Source: Propionivibrio dicarboxylicus
Lineage (GTDB): Bacteria; Pseudomonadota; Gammaproteobacteria; Burkholderiales; Rhodocyclaceae
Length of the DNA: 64,000 bases
Direction of reading: 5' to 3'
Assembly: GCA_945902805.1 (NCBI GenBank)
Contig: CAMDMZ010000021.1
Coordinates: 1 to 64,000 of the forward strand
Every line of letters starts with the position of its first letter. Position 1 is the first letter of the stretch. Shown piece by piece: positions 57,981 to 64,000 of the stretch. Position numbers and translations under genes: made by a program. The notes below the pieces were generated by a model, which saw only the letters and a program-made list of their open reading frames with translations, had not been told where the DNA came from and searched no databases.

Positions 57981-60659
57981 CTAATTGAGTGCGTTGCCGA
58001 TAACTTCGGCGACGTCGCGGGCCAGATCGGGGCAGGCCTGGATGCGTTCCAGCGCAGCACGGGCTTGGCTCTGGCGTGTGTCATCGAACTGGCGCCAGCG
58101 GTCGAAGCTGCGGGCGATGCGCGAAGCGACTTGCGGATTCATGGCCTGCAACTCGATGATGACATCGGCGGCGAGCTGGTAGCCGCTGCCATCGATGGCA
58201 TGGAAATGGCGCGGGTTGGCACCACAGAAAGCGCGCACCAGGGCGTAGACCTTGTTCGGATTCTTCAGATCGAAGGCCGGGTGCTGCATCAGTTCGCGTA
58301 CACGCGCCGTGGTGTCGGACAGGCGTGAGGTCGATTGCACCTGCAGCCATTTGTCGACCACCAGCGCTTCGTTTTGCCAGCGGGCGTAGAAGGCATCAAG
58401 CGCTTGCTGGCGCTCTGGCACGTCGAGGTTGGCCAGCGTGGACAAGGCGGCGATGACATCGGTCATGTTGCCGGTGGTGGTGAATTGGGTCATCAGACGC
58501 GGCAGCACGGCGGTGCGCAAATAGCTGTTCTCGCTTTCGGCGAGATAGCCAAGACACAGGTTGCGCAGACTGCGACGGCCGGTCTGGGCACCGTCGGGCG
58601 CATAGGCTTCGCGGGGAGCCAGGGCGGTCCAGGCGGCTTCGAATTGGTTGCGGAGCGCACTTGCCAAGTAGCGTCGCAGGTTCACGCGAGCGAGGTGGAT
58701 GGCTTCCGGATCAATGATCTGGCCGAGGCCGGCGATTTCTTCCGCCAGCACCTGCTCGGCCGGCAAGACCAGGGCTTCGGCGGCGAGGGCAGCGTCGCCG
58801 GTCAGGCCGTCATCGAGAACACGGCCGACGGCCGCCACGAGGGCCGACGGAATCCATGTCGTACCATGGCCGCCGACGGTGATGCCGGCTAGAAGTACGC
58901 GGGTGGCCAGGCGCTGGCCGGCTTCCCAGCGATTGAACGCATCCGAGTCGTGCGCCATCAGTTGCGCCAGTTCGGCGTCGGTTTGTTCGAATTCGAGATG
59001 CACCGGAGCGGAGTAATCCCGCAGCAGCGAAGCCCCGGGCGGCGCAACGACATTGTCAAAAACGAAACTTTGCGTTGCTTCCTTGAGCGAGAGCACGCGG
59101 GTGATTTCAGGCAAGGCATCGCGGCCATCGGGCAGGACCAGGCCGACGGCGACGGGGACATGCAGGGGGCCGTCGACGATCGGTAGGCCGGCTTCCTGCA
59201 AGCGCTGTTCATAGGTAGTGGCGGCGAGGCTCTGCGTCAGCGTCAATGTGTAGCGCTGTGCGGCGGCGTCGTAACTGCCCTCGGCCTTCAGTCGCGGTGT
59301 GCCGGCGCGGGCATACCAGCGGCGGAACTGGGTGAGATCTACCAGCGATGCATCCTGCATCGCCGCGACGAAATCTTCGCAGGTGACGGCCTGGCCGTCG
59401 TGACGCTGGAAGTAGAGATCCATGCCTTTGCGGAAATTGTCGCGGCCGATCAGGGTGTGGATCATGCGCACCACTTCGGCACCCTTTTCATACACCGTGG
59501 CGGTGTAGAAATTGTTGATCTCGGCATACGAAGCCGGGCGGATCGGGTGCGCCATCGGGCCGGCATCCTCGGGGAATTGCGCCACGCGCAGGGTGCGCAC
59601 TTCCTGAATGCGCGTCACCGGGCGCGAATGCACGTCGGCACCGAACTCCTGGTCGCGGAACACGGTAAGACCTTCCTTCAGCGAGAGCTGGAACCAGTCG
59701 CGGCAGGTGATGCGATTGCCGGTCCAGTTGTGGAAGTATTCATGGGCGACGACGCGGTCGATGTTCTGGTAATCGGTGTCGGTCGCTGTATCGGGGCGCG
59801 CCAGCACGTACTTGGTGTTGAAGATGTTGAGGCCCTTGTTTTCCATCGCGCCCATGTTGAAGTCGCCGACAGCGACGATCATGTAATGGTCGAGATCCAT
59901 TTCGAGGCCGAAGCGTTGCTCGTCCCAGGCCATGGCTTTTTTCAGCGCCGCCATGGCGTGGTCGCACTGGTCGAGCTTGCCCGGTTCGACATACACGGCA
60001 CAACGTACCTGGCGACCGGAGGCCGTGGTGAAGAGGTCTTCAAGCACATCGAGTTTGGCGGCGACCAGGGCGAAAAGGTAGGCCGGCTTGGCGAATGGAT
60101 CTTCCCATTTCGCCCAGTGCTTACCGTCGCCGGCATCGCCCGTGTCCACCCGATTGCCGTTCGATAGCAGTTGTGGGAAGCGTTCGCGGTTGGCCTCGAT
60201 GGAGCAGGTGAAGCGCGCCATGACGTCGGGACGATCCGGATAAAACGTGATGCGCCGGAATCCTTGCGCCTCGCATTGTGTGAAATAGCCGTCCTTCGAT
60301 TTATAGAGACCAGAAAGCTGTGTGTTGCGGTCCGGTTCAATGCGGACCAACGTTTCCAGCGTGAAGCTGTCCGGTAGCGGCGTGGTCTGGTCGTTGACCA
60401 AGGTCAGCAACTCGTCGTCGAGGTGGTAGCGCGCCGCCGAGATGGCGACGCCATTGATACCGATTTCGAGTAAGGTGAGCTCTTCGCCATTCAGGATCAG
60501 GTCACCGCCGGCGCCGTGCGGATTGCGTCGACAGGCGAGGCGGGCACGCACTTCGGCATGGTGGTCAAGAATTGATACCTGGAGATCAACGGTGTCGATC
60601 AGCCATGCCGGTACGGTGTAGTCCTTGAGAAATATGGTTTGGGGCGTTGCTGTCAGCAT
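57981..60659 (-). CDS. pepN: Aminopeptidase N
   Basis: GAMENKGLNIFN, VVAHEYFHNWTGNRITCRDWFQLSLKEGLTVFRDQEF. Confidence 0.96.
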   Translation of the reverse strand: MLTATPQTIFLKDYTVPAWLIDTVDLQVSILDHHAEVRARLACRRNPHGAGGDLILNGEELTLLEIGINGVAISAARYHLDDELLTLVNDQTTPLPDSFTLETLVRIEPDRNTQLSGLYKSKDGYFTQCEAQGFRRITFYPDRPDVMARFTCSIEANRERFPQLLSNGNRVDTGDAGDGKHWAKWEDPFAKPAYLFALVAAKLDVLEDLFTTASGRQVRCAVYVEPGKLDQCDHAMAALKKAMAWDEQRFGLEMDLDHYMIVAVGDFNMGAMENKGLNIFNTKYVLARPDTATDTDYQNIDRVVAHEYFHNWTGNRITCRDWFQLSLKEGLTVFRDQEFGADVHSRPVTRIQEVRTLRVAQFPEDAGPMAHPIRPASYAEINNFYTATVYEKGAEVVRMIHTLIGRDNFRKGMDLYFQRHDGQAVTCEDFVAAMQDASLVDLTQFRRWYARAGTPRLKAEGSYDAAAQRYTLTLTQSLAATTYEQRLQEAGLPIVDGPLHVPVAVGLVLPDGRDALPEITRVLSLKEATQSFVFDNVVAPPGASLLRDYSAPVHLEFEQTDAELAQLMAHDSDAFNRWEAGQRLATRVLLAGITVGGHGTTWIPSALVAAVGRVLDDGLTGDAALAAEALVLPAEQVLAEEIAGLGQIIDPEAIHLARVNLRRYLASALRNQFEAAWTALAPREAYAPDGAQTGRRSLRNLCLGYLAESENSYLRTAVLPRLMTQFTTTGNMTDVIAALSTLANLDVPERQQALDAFYARWQNEALVVDKWLQVQSTSRLSDTTARVRELMQHPAFDLKNPNKVYALVRAFCGANPRHFHAIDGSGYQLAADVIIELQAMNPQVASRIARSFDRWRQFDDTRQSQARAALERIQACPDLARDVAEVIGNALN

Positions 60660-60705
60660 GGAATGCGTTGTCCTGTAAGAAATATGTTGAAGCGGTGTCG
60701 TTGCC

Positions 60706-60730
60706 GCCGTCTCGCCAGCGCCGACTTTTT
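60706..60730 (+). repeat. 25-nt dispersed repeat copy 12
   Basis: GCCGTCTCGCCAGCGCCGACTTTTT; 3 bp after stop of downstream kinase, between it and pepN. Confidence 0.9.
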
Positions 60731-60733
60731 GCC

Positions 60734-62377
60734 TTATCGCGCGACGGCGCGCCTGTCCTCGCCGGGGGCGATGGTTCCCACTTTCACACGGAACCAGAAA
60801 CGCGACCCCTGGCCGTGGACGCTGTCCACGCCGGCTTCGCCACCGTGCAAACGGGCGAGATCGCGGACGATGGAAAGCCCAAGACCGGTGCCACCATATT
60901 CGCGCGTCGTCGAGCTATCGGCCTGGCTGAAGGGCTGGAACAGTTGCGCCTGTTGCGTGGTTGTTAGGCCGATGCCGCTGTCGCTGACGGCAAATTCCAG
61001 CACCGCAGTTTCGTTGTTGGTGGAGACTTCCTGGCAGTCGATGCGCACGAAACCTTGCTCGGTGAACTTAATCGCATTGGCAGTCAGGTTGGAGAGCATC
61101 TGTCGGATGCGCAACGCATCGCCATGGTATGCCACTCGAAGTGACGGCTGGCGCAGCTCTTCCAGGCGCAAGCCCTTGGCCTCGGCCAGCTCACGGAACA
61201 GCAAATGGACGTCGTGTAGAACTTGTTGCGGCGCGAACGACCCGTGATCCAACTCGACTCGGCCGGCTTCGATCTTGGCAGCATCGAGGATATCATTGAG
61301 CAGGGTGAGCAGGGTTTGCCCGGAATTGTGGATGGTGCGGGCGTAATCGCGTACTTCGTTGTCGTCGTTTCCCGGCATCAGCAGCAACTGGGCCATGCCG
61401 AGGATGCCGTTGAGCGGGGTACGGATTTCGTGCGACATGGTGGCGAGAAAGCGGCTCTTGGCCTCGCTGGCGGCCTCGGCCAGTTTCTGCAGTTCCTCGG
61501 CACGCTGGCGTGCGGCGGCGGCGTGTTGCAGGGCTCGACCCAGAGCAAGGAAACTGCCGACGACCAACACAGCGATCAGCAAGAATGCGCCGCGTAGCAG
61601 CCACAGGTTGTCGGCATGGGCCGGCCAACCCTGGCGCGGCGCGGCGGCCAGTTGCCACGACCCGGACGGCAACTGGATCGTCGCCAGCACGGCATCGCGC
61701 GAGAATAATTCCGGCGCGCCAAAGAACACGTCGCCCTCCGCGCCCTTGCCATCACGCCCCCGAATGGCGATCTCGAGTGGCGAAGCAGGATCATTGAGGC
61801 CGCTCGATTGATACAGTCGGTCGACATCGATCACGGCACTGACCAGGCCCCAGAACTCTTCCTTGCCCGATTCGGGCTCGAGATAGATTGGCAGGCGGGC
61901 AATCAGGCCGTTGCCACCTTGCGCCAGTTTCAGTGGCCCGGCGAGCACTACCTGGCGGGCTAGGCGCGCCTGCTCGGCGGCTGCGAATTGCGCCGGGGTC
62001 TTGCGGTAATCGAGGCCGATGGCTTTTTCATTGCCGGCCAGTGGATACATCAGGCGGATCACCATGTCCGGTGCGCCGCCAATGTTGCGCAACTGGGTAC
62101 GCCCGGCAAACAGCGGGCGTGCGGCGCGCTCGAAGCGTTTCTGGTCTATCGTCGGGTCGGCGGCGATGACGCTGATCAGGCCCTGCACGAGCTGGACATC
62201 GCCGATCAGGCTGGATTCCAGCCGGTCACGCGCCTCAACCAGTTGTGCCAACGTCTCCGCGCGAATCCGCGATTGATAGCGCTGATCGTTGATGCGCTCC
62301 ACTTGCCACGAGGCAAGCGCCAGCCCCACGGCCAGGACGGCGGTGAAGGCGTAGACGCGTGCGGCGTGAAGGTGCAC
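60734..62377 (-). CDS. CHASE-domain sensor histidine kinase
   Basis: N-terminal TM, CHASE-like periplasmic domain, FLATMSHEIRTPLNGILG, EYGGTGLGLSIVRDLARLHGG. Confidence 0.92.
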   Translation of the reverse strand: MHLHAARVYAFTAVLAVGLALASWQVERINDQRYQSRIRAETLAQLVEARDRLESSLIGDVQLVQGLISVIAADPTIDQKRFERAARPLFAGRTQLRNIGGAPDMVIRLMYPLAGNEKAIGLDYRKTPAQFAAAEQARLARQVVLAGPLKLAQGGNGLIARLPIYLEPESGKEEFWGLVSAVIDVDRLYQSSGLNDPASPLEIAIRGRDGKGAEGDVFFGAPELFSRDAVLATIQLPSGSWQLAAAPRQGWPAHADNLWLLRGAFLLIAVLVVGSFLALGRALQHAAAARQRAEELQKLAEAASEAKSRFLATMSHEIRTPLNGILGMAQLLLMPGNDDNEVRDYARTIHNSGQTLLTLLNDILDAAKIEAGRVELDHGSFAPQQVLHDVHLLFRELAEAKGLRLEELRQPSLRVAYHGDALRIRQMLSNLTANAIKFTEQGFVRIDCQEVSTNNETAVLEFAVSDSGIGLTTTQQAQLFQPFSQADSSTTREYGGTGLGLSIVRDLARLHGGEAGVDSVHGQGSRFWFRVKVGTIAPGEDRRAVAR

Positions 62378-62430
62378 TCGGGGTTCTCTTATCGGCGTAG
62401 CGCGAAAGCTGGGGCGGACATGGTAATCCT

Positions 62431-64000
62431 TTAGGCCGCCGATTTCTTCGCCTTCGCCGTTTTGCCGGCCTTGGGCACCGGCGGGGTTCGCGCGCCCAGC
62501 AAGTGTGCCAGGTAGCGCCCGGTATAGCTGCGCTCGACTTGCGCAATGGCTTCAGGCGTGCCGGTGGCGATGATCAGACCACCACCATCGCCGCCTTCGG
62601 GACCGAGGTCAATCACCCAGTCGGCGGTCTTGATCACGTCAAGGTTGTGCTCGATGACCACGACCGTATTGCCGTGATCGCGCAAACGATGCAGGACGGT
62701 GAGTAGCATCTCGATGTCGGCGAAGTGCAGACCGGTAGTGGGTTCGTCGAGAATGTAGAGTGTGCGGCCGGTATCGCGTTTGGAGAGTTCTAGGGCAAGC
62801 TTTACCCGCTGCGCTTCGCCGCCGGAAAGCGTGGTCGCGCTTTGGCCCAGGGTGATGTAGGAAAGGCCGACATCCCTCAGCGTCTGCAATTTGCGGGCGA
62901 CTACCGGCACCGGGTCGAAGAATTCACGCGCCTGCTCGACCGTCATGCCCAGCACTTCGTGGATGGTCTTGCCCTTGTAGCGGATTTCCAGCGTCTCGCG
63001 GTTGTAGCGCTTACCGTGGCAGACATCGCAGGGGACAAAGATGTCGGGCAGGAAGTGCATCTCGACCTTGATCATGCCGTCGCCCTGGCAGGCCTCGCAG
63101 CGTCCGCCCTTGACGTTGAAGCTGAAACGGCCGGGGCCGTAGCCACGTTCGCGTGCGCCGGGAACGCCGGCATAGAGTTCGCGGATGGGGGTCAGTACAC
63201 CGGTGTAGGTGGCGGGATTTGAGCGCGGCGTGCGGCCGATGGGCGACTGGTCGACGTTGATCACCTTGTCGAAGAATTCGAGGCCGAGAATTTCCTGGTG
63301 TGCTGCAGGTTCAGTGGCTGACCCATACAAATGGCGGGCGGCGCCGGCATAGAGCGTGTCGTTGATCAGGGTCGATTTGCCCGAACCCGAGACGCCGGTG
63401 ACGCAGGTGAAAAGTCCAACCGGAATGGTTAGCTCGGCATGCTTGAGATTGTTACCGGTGGCGTCGAGAATCTTCAGTTCGCGCAGCGGATTCGGCGGCG
63501 TGCGCTTGGCCGGGATGGCGATTTCGCGTCGCCCGGAAAGGTAGGCGCCGGTCAGCGATTCGCTGCTCGCCGCGACTTGCGCTGGCGTGCCTTCGGCCAC
63601 CACACGGCCGCCATGTTCACCAGCGCCAACGCCCATATCGACCACATAATCGGCCGACTCGATGGCTTCCTGATCGTGCTCGACCACGATCACGGTGTTG
63701 CCCAGGTTCCGCAAGTGAAACAGGGTTTCGAGCAGGCGCGTGTTGTCGCGCTGGTGCAGGCCGATGCTGGGTTCGTCCAACACGTACATCACGCCGGTGA
63801 GGCCGGAGCCGATCTGCGACGCGAGTCGAATCCGTTGCGCTTCACCGCCGGATAGTGTCTCGGCCGAGCGGTCGAGCGAGAGATAATCAAGGCCGACATT
63901 GATCAGGAAGGAAACCCGCGAGGTGATTTCCTTGATGATCTTTTCCGCCACCTGCGCCTTGTTACCGCTGAGGGTGAGATTGGCGAAGAAATCGCGACAA
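62431..64000 (-). CDS. uvrA: Excinuclease ABC subunit A, C-terminal part (truncated by window edge)
   Basis: [71 protein letters not shown]. Confidence 0.96.
   Translation of the reverse strand, partial: CRDFFANLTLSGNKAQVAEKIIKEITSRVSFLINVGLDYLSLDRSAETLSGGEAQRIRLASQIGSGLTGVMYVLDEPSIGLHQRDNTRLLETLFHLRNLGNTVIVVEHDQEAIESADYVVDMGVGAGEHGGRVVAEGTPAQVAASSESLTGAYLSGRREIAIPAKRTPPNPLRELKILDATGNNLKHAELTIPVGLFTCVTGVSGSGKSTLINDTLYAGAARHLYGSATEPAAHQEILGLEFFDKVINVDQSPIGRTPRSNPATYTGVLTPIRELYAGVPGARERGYGPGRFSFNVKGGRCEACQGDGMIKVEMHFLPDIFVPCDVCHGKRYNRETLEIRYKGKTIHEVLGMTVEQAREFFDPVPVVARKLQTLRDVGLSYITLGQSATTLSGGEAQRVKLALELSKRDTGRTLYILDEPTTGLHFADIEMLLTVLHRLRDHGNTVVVIEHNLDVIKTADWVIDLGPEGGDGGGLIIATGTPEAIAQVERSYTGRYLAHLLGARTPPVPKAGKTAKAKKSAA

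Overview
A 64 kb, GC-rich chromosomal window, almost entirely coding, from what looks like a betaproteobacterium (gene content suggests Rhodocyclales/Sulfuritalea-like, but this is inference). Contents, left to right: a kdsD-kdsC-lptC-lptA LPS operon that runs into an enoyl-CoA hydratase and a phasin; an outer-membrane beta-barrel gene broken by an in-frame TAG; a MASE1-GGDEF protein; metabolic genes (aminotransferase, FKBP, two tandem 3-hydroxyisobutyrate-dehydrogenase-family genes, DUF4202, argJ, glnE); yhdP-nitrilase-tldD; an antiporter; a cNMP-like-GGDEF protein; a radical SAM gene; an integron-like remnant (truncated IntI-type integrase divergent from small cassette-like ORFs, including a GIY-YIG gene with a nonsense codon and a YefM/YoeB-type toxin-antitoxin pair); elbB, thioesterase, UPF0597 and MscS genes; sensor kinases; a cyanophycin locus (DUF1854, unusual ABC transporter, two cphA-like synthetases, coupled P-type ATPase); an arsenosugar-type cluster (ArsS radical SAM, SDR, two glycosyltransferases); HDOD, FAD oxidoreductase and hydrolase genes; pepN; a CHASE histidine kinase; and the 3' part of uvrA. 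The most striking unexplained signal is a highly conserved 25-nt dispersed repeat, consensus GCCGTCYCRCCAGCRCCGACTTTTT. It occurs 12 times in both orientations, at gene boundaries and embedded in frame inside conserved coding genes in several reading frames. No rRNA, tRNA or CRISPR array was recognised. All family assignments come from reading the translations; no database search was run.
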